Under the pieces are notes generated by a model. The model was not told the origin of the DNA. It made no database searches and saw only the letters and a list, made by a program, of their open reading frames with translations. A program made the position numbers and the translations under genes. 42,757 bases of DNA, from contig JAQVCG010000009.1 in the NCBI GenBank assembly GCA_028689875.1, forward strand, positions 1 through 42,757, given 5' to 3'. Within the stretch, counting starts at the first letter, position 1. Each line of letters begins with the position of its first letter. This DNA is from Candidatus Rifleibacteriota bacterium (lineage in GTDB: Bacteria > Muiribacteriota > Ozemobacteria > Ozemobacterales > Ozemobacteraceae). Of this stretch, positions 8,671 to 17,755 are shown piece after piece.

Positions 8671-8697
8671 GGGCAGACTTTGATTTAAAGTCTGCCC
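8671..8697. terminator. Bidirectional intrinsic terminator between the exported-protein gene and tpiA
   Basis: Perfect 11-bp stem GGGCAGACTTT / AAAGTCTGCCC with a five-base loop. Reading the minus strand, the stem is followed by TTTTTTATTTTT, an excellent U-tract for ending the tpiA transcript. On the plus strand a weaker CTTATATTTTT tract follows, so it may also end the upstream plus-strand gene. Confidence 0.88.
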
Positions 8698-8714
8698 CTT
8701 ATATTTTTAACTAA

Positions 8715-9467
8715 TTAAAAAACGGTAAGTTTTGCAAAAGAATCTGCTTCTAGACTGGCTCCACCAACGAGTGCGCCGTCGATGCCGTCTTGTTCCATGT
8801 AGGTTTTGATGTTTTCGGGTTTGACCGAGCCTCCGTATAGTATTCTGACTTTTTCAGCTGTGGCTGTTCCGAATCTGCTGTGAATGAACTCGCGAATCAA
8901 TGCAATTGCATCTTTTGCGTCTTTTGCGGTTGCATTTTTTCCGGTTCCGATGGCCCATACGGGTTCGTAAGCGATTACTATGTTGCCTAACAACTGTTCA
9001 GAAACACCTTTGAGGCCGTTTTCAAGCTGATTCAAAATGATTTGGTCGGTTTGATTTTTTTCGCGGTCTTCAAGTCGTTCGCCTACGCAAAGAACAGGAA
9101 TAAGGTCGTGTTCAAAAGCAGAAAGCACTTTTTTGTTAATGAATGTATCGCATTCGCCAAATACCCATCTGCGTTCACTGTGGCCTAATATAACAAACTC
9201 ACAGTTCAGATCTTTGAGCATTGCCGGGGCTACTTCGCCGGTAAAAGCACCTTTTTCTTCAAAGTGCATGTTCTGGGCGCCCAATAAAATATTGGTTCCT
9301 TCACGTGCCTGGTCTACGGTTGAAATTAGCGGAAAAGGCGGGCATATTAAAACATCTACATCGCGCAAATCAGAAATTTTGGGCAAAAGTTCGGCCATGA
9401 AGCTTTTTGCTTCTGCGGTTACTTTGTGCATTTTCCAGTTTGCTGCTATGATTGGTCTTCGTTTCAT
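8715..9467 (-). CDS. tpiA: Triosephosphate isomerase
   Basis: 250 residues, the usual length. Interconverts dihydroxyacetone phosphate and glyceraldehyde 3-phosphate in glycolysis and gluconeogenesis. All catalytic residues are present: Asn10 and Lys12 in AANWKMH, His96 in GHSERR, Glu168 in AYEPVWAIGTGKNAT with the mobile loop 6, and the phosphate-binding YGGSV and GALVGGASL segments. A CAGGAG Shine-Dalgarno precedes the ATG. It is the last gene of a gap-pgk-tpiA run, 18 bases after pgk, and ends at the strong terminator at 8671-8697. Confidence 0.98.
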   Translation of the reverse strand: MKRRPIIAANWKMHKVTAEAKSFMAELLPKISDLRDVDVLICPPFPLISTVDQAREGTNILLGAQNMHFEEKGAFTGEVAPAMLKDLNCEFVILGHSERRWVFGECDTFINKKVLSAFEHDLIPVLCVGERLEDREKNQTDQIILNQLENGLKGVSEQLLGNIVIAYEPVWAIGTGKNATAKDAKDAIALIREFIHSRFGTATAEKVRILYGGSVKPENIKTYMEQDGIDGALVGGASLEADSFAKLTVF

Positions 9468-9485
9468 TGTTGATCTCCTGTGGTG

Positions 9486-10673
9486 TTACTTAATGGGCTT
9501 TGAAAATATTTCGATACCGGGCAGTGTTTTGCCTTCAAGAAACTCTAAGCAAGCGCCGCCGCCGGTCGAAACGTGAGTGACTTTGTCGGCAGCACCCATT
9601 TGTTCTATGGCTGCTACAGAATCGCCGCCGCCTACAACGGTAGTTGCATCAAGAGTTGCGAGAAGTTCGGCTATGACTCTGGTTCCGTTATCAAAGGGCT
9701 TAACTTCGAAAACGCCCATGGGTCCGTTCCATAGAACGGTTTTAGCCTTTTTAAGCTCGTCAGAAAATTCTTTTATGGTTTTGGGGCCTATATCTAAGCC
9801 CATTTTGTCGTCGGGTATGTTATCAGACGCGATAGCTTCGGTTGCAATGCCTTCTTTAATTTCAGAGGCTGCGATTACGTCTTGTGTAAACAAGAACTTT
9901 TTGCCGAGAGCTTTGGCTTTTTCTATTACCTTTAAAGCTAAATCGAGCTTATCGTTTTCGCAGAGCGAATTGCCGATTTTGTGCCCGAGAGCTTTATGGA
10001 AAGTGTAAGCCATTCCGCCGCCGACCAATAGGGTGTCGACCTTTTCGAGAAGGTTTTCAATGACAGTGATTTTGTCGCTGACTTTTGCGCCGCCCATAAT
10101 GGCTACAAACGGTCGTTCCGGAGATGTCAAAACTTTGCTCAGATATTTTACTTCTTTTTCCATTAAGAAACCGGCATATGCCGGAAGGGTGTCGGCGATG
10201 CCGGCAGTTGATGCGTGTGCGCGGTGAGCTGTGCCGAATGCGTCGCTAACAAAAATATCGCCAAGAGAAGCAAGAGCCTTAGAAAATTCAGGGTTGTTCT
10301 TTTCTTCTTCTTTGTGGAATCTTAGATTTTCAAGAAGCGTTACATCGCCATCTTTCATTTTGCTGACGGCTGCGTTCGCCTTTTCCCCGATACAGTCTTC
10401 GGCAAAGGCTACAGGTTTATCGAGAAGCTCGCTTAAGCGTGCAACAACTGACTTTAACGAATATTTATCAACTCTTTCGCCTTTGGGGCGGCCGAGGTGG
10501 CTCATAATTATGGCGCGGCCCTTGTTATCAATGATGTGCTTGATGGTGGGAATGGCCATTCTGATGCGTGTGTCGTCGGTGATTTTGAGGTCTGCATCAA
10601 GGGGAACGTTAAAATCTACGCGAATTAAAACCTTTTTGCCTGCGAAATCAATGTCTTTGATTGTTCTAAACAT
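9486..10673 (-). CDS. pgk: Phosphoglycerate kinase
   Basis: 395 residues, normal for monomeric bacterial PGK, which transfers phosphate from 1,3-bisphosphoglycerate to ADP. The N-terminal signature KKVLIRVDFNVPLD, the SHLGRPKG motif, LLENLRFHKEE, the FVSDAFGTAHRAHAS substrate segment and the PFVAIMGGAKVSDK motif are all present, as are the C-terminal nucleotide-site segments NGPMGVFE and GGGDSVAA and the STGGGACLEFLEG end. An AGGAGAAAGC Shine-Dalgarno precedes the ATG. The 95 bases separating it from gap hold a terminator-like hairpin, so pgk and tpiA may receive fewer transcripts than gap. Confidence 0.98.
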   Translation of the reverse strand: MFRTIKDIDFAGKKVLIRVDFNVPLDADLKITDDTRIRMAIPTIKHIIDNKGRAIIMSHLGRPKGERVDKYSLKSVVARLSELLDKPVAFAEDCIGEKANAAVSKMKDGDVTLLENLRFHKEEEKNNPEFSKALASLGDIFVSDAFGTAHRAHASTAGIADTLPAYAGFLMEKEVKYLSKVLTSPERPFVAIMGGAKVSDKITVIENLLEKVDTLLVGGGMAYTFHKALGHKIGNSLCENDKLDLALKVIEKAKALGKKFLFTQDVIAASEIKEGIATEAIASDNIPDDKMGLDIGPKTIKEFSDELKKAKTVLWNGPMGVFEVKPFDNGTRVIAELLATLDATTVVGGGDSVAAIEQMGAADKVTHVSTGGGACLEFLEGKTLPGIEIFSKPIK

Positions 10674-10700
10674 GCTTTCTCCTGTTTTTTTTAAAGGACA

Positions 10701-10747
10701 AAAAAGATAAAAGGGAACCTGAACAATGTTACGTCAGCTTCCCTTTT
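10701..10747 (-). terminator. Terminator-like hairpin between gap and pgk
   Basis: On the minus strand AAAAGGGAAGCTGA pairs with TCAGGTTCCCTTTT (one mismatch in 14 positions, 11-base loop), and ATCTTTTTTG follows. This has the form of an intrinsic terminator placed inside the operon. Partial readthrough would set gap expression above pgk and tpiA. No separate pgk promoter is obvious. Confidence 0.7.
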
Positions 10748-10768
10748 GAGTCAACAGTTAAAAAGTAA

Positions 10769-11776
<1,008 letters not shown>

Positions 11777-11812
11777 TTAAGAGACCTCCGTTTAAGTAGA
11801 GCCGTCGTTTTT

Positions 11813-14515
11813 TTAGTTTTCAAGTTTCGATTTAATTGATTCGAGCTGAGCTTTAAGCATATCGCCGATTGTGTCAGAGAAACCTGATTCAGATTCTGCC
11901 TGATATTTTTTGAGTTCTTTTGCGTCGCTGTCCATGTTAGCTTCTCTGATTGAGAGTTTGAGTCTGCGGTTTTTGCGGTCGAGTTCGAGAACTTTGTAAG
12001 TTACCACATCGCCTACTTTAACTACTTCAGAGGGATTATTCACGCGCTGAGCTGCAAGCTGAGATACGTGTACGAATCCGATAACACCTTCGGCAACTTC
12101 TATTTCTGCGCCATTGTCAAGAAGGTTAGAAATGGTGCCCTGATGAATGCTGTCGCGTCTGAATTTGTTCTCAACGTCTTTCCAGGGGTCGTCCTGCAAG
12201 CGGCGTAATGACAAACCAATTTTTTGTTTGTTTTTGTCGATTTCGTATACAACAACTGTGACTTGATCGCCGACTTTAAGGGTTTGTTCCGGATTTTCAA
12301 CATCGTTCTGCCAAGAAAGTTCAGAAACGTGCAACAAACCTTCGATACCATTGGCAAGCTGAACAAATGCACCGTAAGAAACGATGTTCTTAACAACGCC
12401 TGTTACCTGTTCGCCAATTTTGTATTCGTATTCGATTCTTTCCCAGGGGTCAACTGTGGTTTGTTTCAAACCAAGTGACAGTCTGTGGTTAGCAACATCG
12501 ATATTGAGAATTTTTACGCTGACTTCCTGACCTTTTTCAAGGATTTCTTTAGGATGATTAACTTTTTTCACCCAATCCATGTCAGAGATGTGCAACAAGC
12601 CTTCAACACCTTCGGCAATGCCTATGAAGGCACCGAAATCGGTCATGTTATTTACTTTACCGGTTACGATGTCGCCGATAGCATATTGAGAGGCAACTTG
12701 TTCCCAGGGGTGAGGAAGAACTTCTTTATAAGAAAGAGAAATGCGTTTCTTTTCTTTATCGATTTCTTTTACGATTACATCAATTTCGTCACCGGTATTT
12801 ACTACCTGATTCGGATGATCAATGTTGCGTGCCCAAGAAAGGTCAGATATGTGAACCAAACCTTCTACGCCTTCTTCTAATTCAACGAAAGCGCCGAAGT
12901 CCATAAGATTTTTAACTTTGCCGTGGTATTTTTGACCAACTTTATAGCGTGTGTCAACGGTTTCCCACGGATTTTCTTTTTTCTGTTTGAGGCCAAGGCT
13001 GATTTTGCCTTTTTCAGCATCCATTTTCAAAATTTTAGCTTCGACTTCATCACCGGGTTGAACGACTTCGCGGGGGTTAGATATAACTGACCAGCTCAAA
13101 TCGTTGCGGTGAATGAGGCCTTCAACGCCATCGCCCAAGTCTACAAATGCGCCGTATTCAACGATTCTTGATACAGTGCCTTTGATAAGATCGTCAACGT
13201 TGAATTTTGAGAAGATTTCATTCTTCTTTGCGTCTCTTACTTTGTCAAGAATGGCGCGTTCAGAAACTACAACGTTTTTGCGGCGGCGGTCAAATTCGGT
13301 GACCATCATTTTGAAAGATTTGCCAATGCTTTCTTTTGCGTTTTTGCCGTGTGAAAGCTGGCTTTGGGGCAAAAAGGCTCTGATGCCGAGAGCGGTTACA
13401 TTGTAGCCGCCTTTAATGCGTTCGGTGATCGTGCCTTCGATAGGAGTTTTGTTCTTGTAGGCATCTTCAATGTCTTCCCATGAACCGCGTTCTTTAGCTT
13501 TTTTGAATGAAAGCTGAACTTGGCCGTGACCATCGTCGATTCTGGTGACGAATACTTTAATTTCATCGCCAACTTCGAAATTAGCGGTTTCATCGCTAAA
13601 TTCTTCTATTGGAATAATGCCGTCTGATTTGTAGCCCAAATCAACATAGACACCACTCTGGTTCTTCTCGATAACAGTACCTGTTACGATTGCCCCTCGG
13701 GAGATTGTTTGGAACTCCTTACCGCTAAGCGCCTCTTCCATGGTCATTTCTACGGCGCCGGCCGGTTCCTGTTTGTTCATTTCTACATCTGTCATACTTT
13801 CCTCCGTTGGGATCAATGCGTCCCGAGTATTAGTTACAATTATGATAATCCGATCAACGACTTCATCAATGGTCATTGCGGTTGTATCCAAAAATATGGA
13901 TCCTTTTGCCTGCACTAACGGTGCAAACTCGCGACTCGAATCCAGTTTGTCGCGATTTTCAATTTCTTTTTTGAGTTCTTCGAGATTTGCTTCAAACCCT
14001 TTTTCATGAAGGTCTTTTAAGCGGCGCATAGCGCGTTCTTCAATTGAAGCGCTCATGTATATTTTTACCGGTGCGTCAGGAAACACGACAGAACCGATAT
14101 CACGCCCATCTACTACCCATTTGCCTTTAGAACCGATGCTGCGTTGAAGTTCGGTCATGCACTCACGAACTCCGCGGCTTGCGGCTACTGCAGATACATT
14201 GCGGGCAACTTCGGGGTCTCTGATTTCTTTGGTTACATCAACATCTTTTAAAAATACCAGAGGTTGAGATGAACCTTCGCGGGTTTCAAATCTTAGCCCG
14301 CATTCAAGTGCGCATTTGCGCATGGCTTTGTCATCAGAAATGCTTATGCCCTCTTTGAGAGCTTTGAGCGTTACTCCACGGTACATGGCGCCTGTGTCAA
14401 GATAGCCATAACCAAGTTTGTCTGCAACTTTTTTTGCTACCGTGCTTTTGCCGGCCCCTGCGGGACCATCAATGGCGATTATATCGCGAGAGTTAAAATG
14501 ACTTTGTGTCTGCAA
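11813..14515 (-). CDS. cmk-rpsA: Cytidylate kinase fused to ribosomal protein S1 (seven S1 domains)
   Basis: 900 residues. Residues 1-230 are a complete (d)CMP kinase: Walker A GPAGAGKST (17-25), YLDTGAMYRG, VVDGRDIGSVVFPDA and the RRLKDL lid region. After a short linker (about 231-268) come seven S1/OB domains at about 272-338, 355-420, 441-511, 526-597, 612-683, 699-770 and 787-856; E. coli S1 has six. Domains 3-6 carry the classic GAFVxLxxGVEGLxHxSxL core. S1 binds mRNA on the 30S subunit. The start is TTG (no ATG fits) with AGGAG 11 bases upstream. The order aroA, cmk, rpsA is the common bacterial one, here with the last two fused. A second start within the linker (Met241, position 13795) has an ideal ribosome-binding site. 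Confidence 0.96.
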   Translation of the reverse strand: MQTQSHFNSRDIIAIDGPAGAGKSTVAKKVADKLGYGYLDTGAMYRGVTLKALKEGISISDDKAMRKCALECGLRFETREGSSQPLVFLKDVDVTKEIRDPEVARNVSAVAASRGVRECMTELQRSIGSKGKWVVDGRDIGSVVFPDAPVKIYMSASIEERAMRRLKDLHEKGFEANLEELKKEIENRDKLDSSREFAPLVQAKGSIFLDTTAMTIDEVVDRIIIIVTNTRDALIPTEESMTDVEMNKQEPAGAVEMTMEEALSGKEFQTISRGAIVTGTVIEKNQSGVYVDLGYKSDGIIPIEEFSDETANFEVGDEIKVFVTRIDDGHGQVQLSFKKAKERGSWEDIEDAYKNKTPIEGTITERIKGGYNVTALGIRAFLPQSQLSHGKNAKESIGKSFKMMVTEFDRRRKNVVVSERAILDKVRDAKKNEIFSKFNVDDLIKGTVSRIVEYGAFVDLGDGVEGLIHRNDLSWSVISNPREVVQPGDEVEAKILKMDAEKGKISLGLKQKKENPWETVDTRYKVGQKYHGKVKNLMDFGAFVELEEGVEGLVHISDLSWARNIDHPNQVVNTGDEIDVIVKEIDKEKKRISLSYKEVLPHPWEQVASQYAIGDIVTGKVNNMTDFGAFIGIAEGVEGLLHISDMDWVKKVNHPKEILEKGQEVSVKILNIDVANHRLSLGLKQTTVDPWERIEYEYKIGEQVTGVVKNIVSYGAFVQLANGIEGLLHVSELSWQNDVENPEQTLKVGDQVTVVVYEIDKNKQKIGLSLRRLQDDPWKDVENKFRRDSIHQGTISNLLDNGAEIEVAEGVIGFVHVSQLAAQRVNNPSEVVKVGDVVTYKVLELDRKNRRLKLSIREANMDSDAKELKKYQAESESGFSDTIGDMLKAQLESIKSKLEN
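13793..13805 (-). promoter_or_regulatory. Internal ribosome-binding site and ATG for stand-alone S1
   Basis: At the Cmk/S1 linker the in-frame codons for T-E-E-S-M read as GGAGG, five spacer bases, then ATG (codon 241). That is a consensus Shine-Dalgarno with optimal spacing, better than the one before the TTG of the full fusion. Initiation here would give a 660-residue S1 with all seven domains. Confidence 0.6.
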
Positions 14516-14572
14516 CGTTTAAGAGACTCCTGTAAAATAGATGCCAAAACTATTCCGGCACCTGATGCGCAC

Positions 14573-14601
14573 TATTGTACAATAAGATATTTGAAATTGC
14601 A
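14573..14601 (-). promoter_or_regulatory. Sigma-70 type promoter for cmk-rpsA and the glycolytic genes
   Basis: On the minus strand -35 TTGCAA (14601-14596), a 17-base spacer and -10 TACAAT (14578-14573), placed just after the aroA stop and about 58 bases before the TTG start of the fusion gene. Five of six positions match consensus in each hexamer (approximately), so a housekeeping promoter is likely. Confidence 0.65.
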
Positions 14602-14623
14602 ATAACTTTGTGAAAAATAGTTT

Positions 14624-15901
14624 TTACTCTAAAATAAAATTTTTCAGCCTTTCAAAATATCCCGGAAATGAAATGTTTACGCATTCCGAATCGCTTATTA
14701 ACAGCCCGTTTGAGCTCTTTAAGGCTAATATTGCAAAACTCATGCAAAGTCTGTGGTCGTTAAAGCATTTTAATAAAATATTTTCGTTGCTTTTTAAAGA
14801 GCCATTTAAAATATTTTGACCTTTGATGACAAAACCATCTTCTCTTTCTTCGCAAATTATATTTAACTGCTTTAAGCCAATAATTAAGGCTGCAATGCGG
14901 TCGCTTTCTTTTACTCGCAACTCACGTGCGCCGCTCACTTCTGATATACCGTCGGCAAAGCTCATAATTATGCCTAATAAAACTACTTCATCTATCATTG
15001 TGGGAATCTGATCACCTGTTATTGTTATACCGCGTAATTTTTTCCCTTTAACAACAATATCGCCGTATGGCTCGTATGTTGAATTATTGCTAATTATTTC
15101 TACTTCTGCGCCCATCTTTTGTAAAATTTCGTAAAAACCGATGCGTGATTTATTTAATAATATGTTTTTTAAGTTTACCGAGCTGTTATTAAATAATGCT
15201 GCTGCACCCGCAAAGTATGCGGCGCTGCTTGGATCACCCGGAATTGTGAAGCTTTTGATAACCGGCTGTTTAAGGTTTATTTGCTTTAATAATCTTGCGG
15301 TATGGTCTCTGCCGGGATTCGTTTCAATTATTTGTGTCGGCGGCTCGCCTTTGCAAAGAGCTAATGATGCGAGTTCAACCGCAGATTTAACCTGTGCAGA
15401 ATTCGTAATGTTTTCAAAAATAATAGATTTGGTTTTTCCTGTCGACTTTATTATTACCGGAAAACAATCGTTATTGCTGCAGGTTATGTCGACACCCATG
15501 CGTCTTAGAGGTTGTGCAACGCGTTCCATGGGCCTTTTGCTTAAGGATTCATCGCCCGTTAAAATGTAATTACCTTTTAGACAGGCTAAAATACCGCATA
15601 ATAAGCGCGCTGTTGTGCCTGAATTGCCGCAATATAGCTCTATGGGTTCGCTGTCGGTTGAGTGTTCCTTTACTTCACTGCCGTCGAGATAAGTAAAGTC
15701 ACCGATTTCTCTTACCCTGACACCAAGCTTTTGAACTGCTTTTAGAGAAGTTTTTACGTCTTCGCAGCGCGATAAATTGCTTAGACAGATTTCATACCTA
15801 AGCAAAACCGATATTAGTACAAGTCGGTGTGATATTGATTTATCGCCATCGAAACTGAACTCACCGCCAACTTTATTTGCAGGCTTTTGAAATATCTGCA
15901 T
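14624..15901 (-). CDS. aroA: 3-phosphoshikimate 1-carboxyvinyltransferase (EPSP synthase)
   Basis: 425 residues, usual length. Adds the enolpyruvyl group of PEP to shikimate 3-phosphate, step six of the shikimate pathway. Motifs: GDKSISHR near residue 19 (substrate Lys/Ser/Arg), YCGNSGTTARLLCG (PEP-binding loop), LSKRPMERVAQPLRRMG, NSAQVKSA, the TMIDE catalytic Asp/Glu segment, RELRVKESDR and NDHRLCMSF. The ATG directly follows the stop of the upstream gene (TAAATG) without a Shine-Dalgarno, so translation is coupled. It lies just upstream of cmk-rpsA, a conserved gene order. Local AT content is higher than in the neighbouring glycolytic genes. Confidence 0.96.
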   Translation of the reverse strand: MQIFQKPANKVGGEFSFDGDKSISHRLVLISVLLRYEICLSNLSRCEDVKTSLKAVQKLGVRVREIGDFTYLDGSEVKEHSTDSEPIELYCGNSGTTARLLCGILACLKGNYILTGDESLSKRPMERVAQPLRRMGVDITCSNNDCFPVIIKSTGKTKSIIFENITNSAQVKSAVELASLALCKGEPPTQIIETNPGRDHTARLLKQINLKQPVIKSFTIPGDPSSAAYFAGAAALFNNSSVNLKNILLNKSRIGFYEILQKMGAEVEIISNNSTYEPYGDIVVKGKKLRGITITGDQIPTMIDEVVLLGIIMSFADGISEVSGARELRVKESDRIAALIIGLKQLNIICEEREDGFVIKGQNILNGSLKSNENILLKCFNDHRLCMSFAILALKSSNGLLISDSECVNISFPGYFERLKNFILE

Positions 15902-17209
15902 TTATTCGGTTTGTGGCTTGCCCAACATTATCGAAAGAATTTGATCGTCAGTTTGCACCATACCCGGCGCGGCAATAAGACCAATATTAGCAAGACTTTC
16001 TTCTATGGTTTTGCCTAATACGCCATTTGAAACCGGCAATTTTAAACCGTTCATGGCCATCATTGCTGCTTGAAACGCAGAGTCTACGGCACATGTCAGC
16101 TTTATGGCACAGCCAACTTTGGCTCCATCACAGATTATTCCTGTAATTCCGCCGACCATATTGTTTATTGCCGCTGTTGCGTCATCAATGTTGCCGCCCA
16201 TCAGGTATGTGATACCCGCAGTTAGCCCGATTCCCGAACAAACAACGCAGCCGCACATGGCCGACAGGGTTCCAGAATGATGTTTTAAAATACTTGTGAT
16301 GCCGTGGCTTATCGCTAATGCTTCACCCAGCTTTTTTTCGCCGCATTTCAAATGTTCGCTCAACACATGCAAGGGAAGAGAAATAGTGAGCCCTTGATTG
16401 CCCGAACCTGCTGAAGTCATTACGGGAAGGTTGCAGCCCGACATTCTTGCATCTACCGCCGCCGAAGTGAGCGATTTTGCTCTGTTAGTAACGTCGTTGC
16501 CCATCCAGCCGTCTTGTATAAGCTTATTATAAATGTTGCCGATATTGAGCTTTCCTTCATGGGTGAGCCCTGCTTTTGCCACTTTTAAATTTATTTCGAT
16601 GCCTTTAAGTAAAAGTTCACGCACATCGGCAGATAAATCTTCGATTTTATGCCAAATATCTGAAAAAGAAGAATCCGCTAATGCTTTTCGCTCGTTTAAA
16701 AGCTCGCCGGAATTTGACTTTTCTGTTGAACCTGATTCAAAGATTACTTTGCCATTTTGTTCCAACAATGTAACATTTTCATGTGTGCCCGATATTATGC
16801 AGCGCCCCGTGTTGTTTTTGTCATCTGTTACTATTATATCCATGTATAGACCGTGCCGTTTTGATGCCGGTTCTATTTTTATAATGCCTTTTTTTACTAT
16901 TGCCTTAGCTTTTGCAAGAATTTCATCGTCTAAATTTTCTAATAGGGTTAAATCCATTGCTTTCGGTGTGACGAGTGCACCTAAGGCTGCTGCTAATGCT
17001 ATGCCGTGTTGGCCGTTTGTGTTGGGAATTCCAACTTCAAGCGCGTTTTTAATTAGATTGGTAGACAGTTTGAGTATAATTTGCTGCAATTCGCCTGATA
17101 CCAAGCTTTTTGCTTTGCATGCGCCTAATGCTATTGCAATTGGTTCAGTGCAGCCTAATGCCGCTTTAATGTCAAGTTTTAGTGTCTTTTCAAGCTGTTT
17201 TATACTCAT
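15902..17209 (-). CDS. cyuA: L-cysteine desulfidase / UPF0597 (CyuA/YhaM) family
   Basis: 435 residues from the ATG at 17209, which has GGAGAC five bases upstream; an in-frame extension to 17278 lacks a ribosome-binding site and is not family-like. The protein starts MSIKQLEKTLKLDIKAALGCTEPIAIALG, matching the UPF0597 family, related to the serine dehydratase alpha chain. Conserved Cys residues lie in GCTEP (near 20), CNLPVMTSAGSGNQG, CGCVVCSGIGL and GAKVGCAIK, consistent with an oxygen-sensitive Fe-S cluster in cysteine desulfidase, which releases sulfide, pyruvate and ammonia from L-cysteine. Family assignment is firm; substrate is by analogy. It is the first gene of a pair with aroA. Confidence 0.88.
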   Translation of the reverse strand: MSIKQLEKTLKLDIKAALGCTEPIAIALGACKAKSLVSGELQQIILKLSTNLIKNALEVGIPNTNGQHGIALAAALGALVTPKAMDLTLLENLDDEILAKAKAIVKKGIIKIEPASKRHGLYMDIIVTDDKNNTGRCIISGTHENVTLLEQNGKVIFESGSTEKSNSGELLNERKALADSSFSDIWHKIEDLSADVRELLLKGIEINLKVAKAGLTHEGKLNIGNIYNKLIQDGWMGNDVTNRAKSLTSAAVDARMSGCNLPVMTSAGSGNQGLTISLPLHVLSEHLKCGEKKLGEALAISHGITSILKHHSGTLSAMCGCVVCSGIGLTAGITYLMGGNIDDATAAINNMVGGITGIICDGAKVGCAIKLTCAVDSAFQAAMMAMNGLKLPVSNGVLGKTIEESLANIGLIAAPGMVQTDDQILSIMLGKPQTE

Positions 17210-17382
17210 TGTTTGTCTCCTTGTGATTGCATATAAATTATCACAATAGTCAAAAAAAATACACTCTGCGAACCACATTTTCTGTCAGCTGAAATTCGCT
17301 GTCGATATAACCATCATCTTTTGCTTCTAACCTGCGAGTAATCTCTGACTAGCACTAAGGAGATTCTTAGGCTGTTGTATAC
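17210..17382. other. Non-coding stretch upstream of cyuA
   Basis: No gene is supported here. The part next to cyuA is AT-rich and, on the minus strand, contains TTGACT followed by a GATAAT-like sequence with non-standard spacing, so the cyuA promoter is probably here but cannot be fixed. The segment 17327-17602 is open on the minus strand but is explained by the repeat that follows. Confidence 0.4.
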
Positions 17383-17612
17383 GCGGTGAACGGTGAGGCG
17401 GGCGCACAACGCTCATAAAATCGCTCGGTCTCATAACATTCGCTGCGTCTTTCGGCTCGCACGGCCGGAGAACCCCCGTAACGCGCTTCATGCGCGTGAC
17501 GGATGCCTTTTGCCGTCGTGGCAAAAGTTCCGGCCTTAGCGGCCTCCTTCGCAGAATGTTATGGCCCTCGCTCCAATATTTGCTTTTGTGCGCCCTTCTC
17601 ATTGTTCACCGC
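17383..17612 (-). repeat. Structured dispersed repeat, copy A
   Basis: Outer inverted ends GCGGTGAAC (17383-17391) and GTTCACCGC (17604-17612) enclose a 192-base core (17402-17593) that matches copy B at 38082-38273 in reverse complement without any gap, with 19 differences (about 90% identity). In element orientation the core has nested stems: P1 GCGCACAA/TTGTGCGC; P2 CATAACATT/AATGTTATG extended by CTGCG/CGCAG; P3 GGCCGGA/TCCGGCC; and two hairpins, P4 CTTTTGCC/GGCAAAAG and P5 CCGT-ACGCGC/GCGCGT-ACGG. A second GTTCACCGC occurs at 17634-17642. No transposase is near. It may be a structured RNA, or a MITE-like mobile DNA element. The long minus-strand ORF through it is probably fortuitous. Confidence 0.85.
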
Positions 17613-17686
17613 CGCCACAGGTGCCGCCTCAAAGTTCACCGCAGTTGCTACCAACAAAATGCATCTGATCTTTAAGCAAGTAAGGT

Positions 17687-17715
17687 TTGATTTATGAATC
17701 TGAACATACTATAAT
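17687..17715 (+). promoter_or_regulatory. Promoter for the glycosyltransferase 9 gene
   Basis: -35 TTGATT (17687-17692), a 17-base spacer and a perfect -10 TATAAT (17710-17715), 41 bases before the ATG at 17756. It lies about 75 bases beyond repeat copy A. Confidence 0.7.
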
Positions 17716-17755
17716 CACAGCGCTGAGTAAGACAAAATTAAAATAAAGGTCTTTT

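Noticed and set aside
17210-17278. N-terminal extension of the cysteine desulfidase-like protein to 17278
   Set aside because: The 23 extra residues have no ribosome-binding site and are not family-like, while the ATG at 17209 has GGAGAC five bases upstream.
17327-17602. A 91-residue minus-strand ORF with a close relative on the plus strand at 38079-38348
   Set aside because: The similarity comes from the shared structured repeat. 14 of 19 differences in the core change the amino acid, and the ends diverge where the repeat ends, so a conserved protein is not supported.
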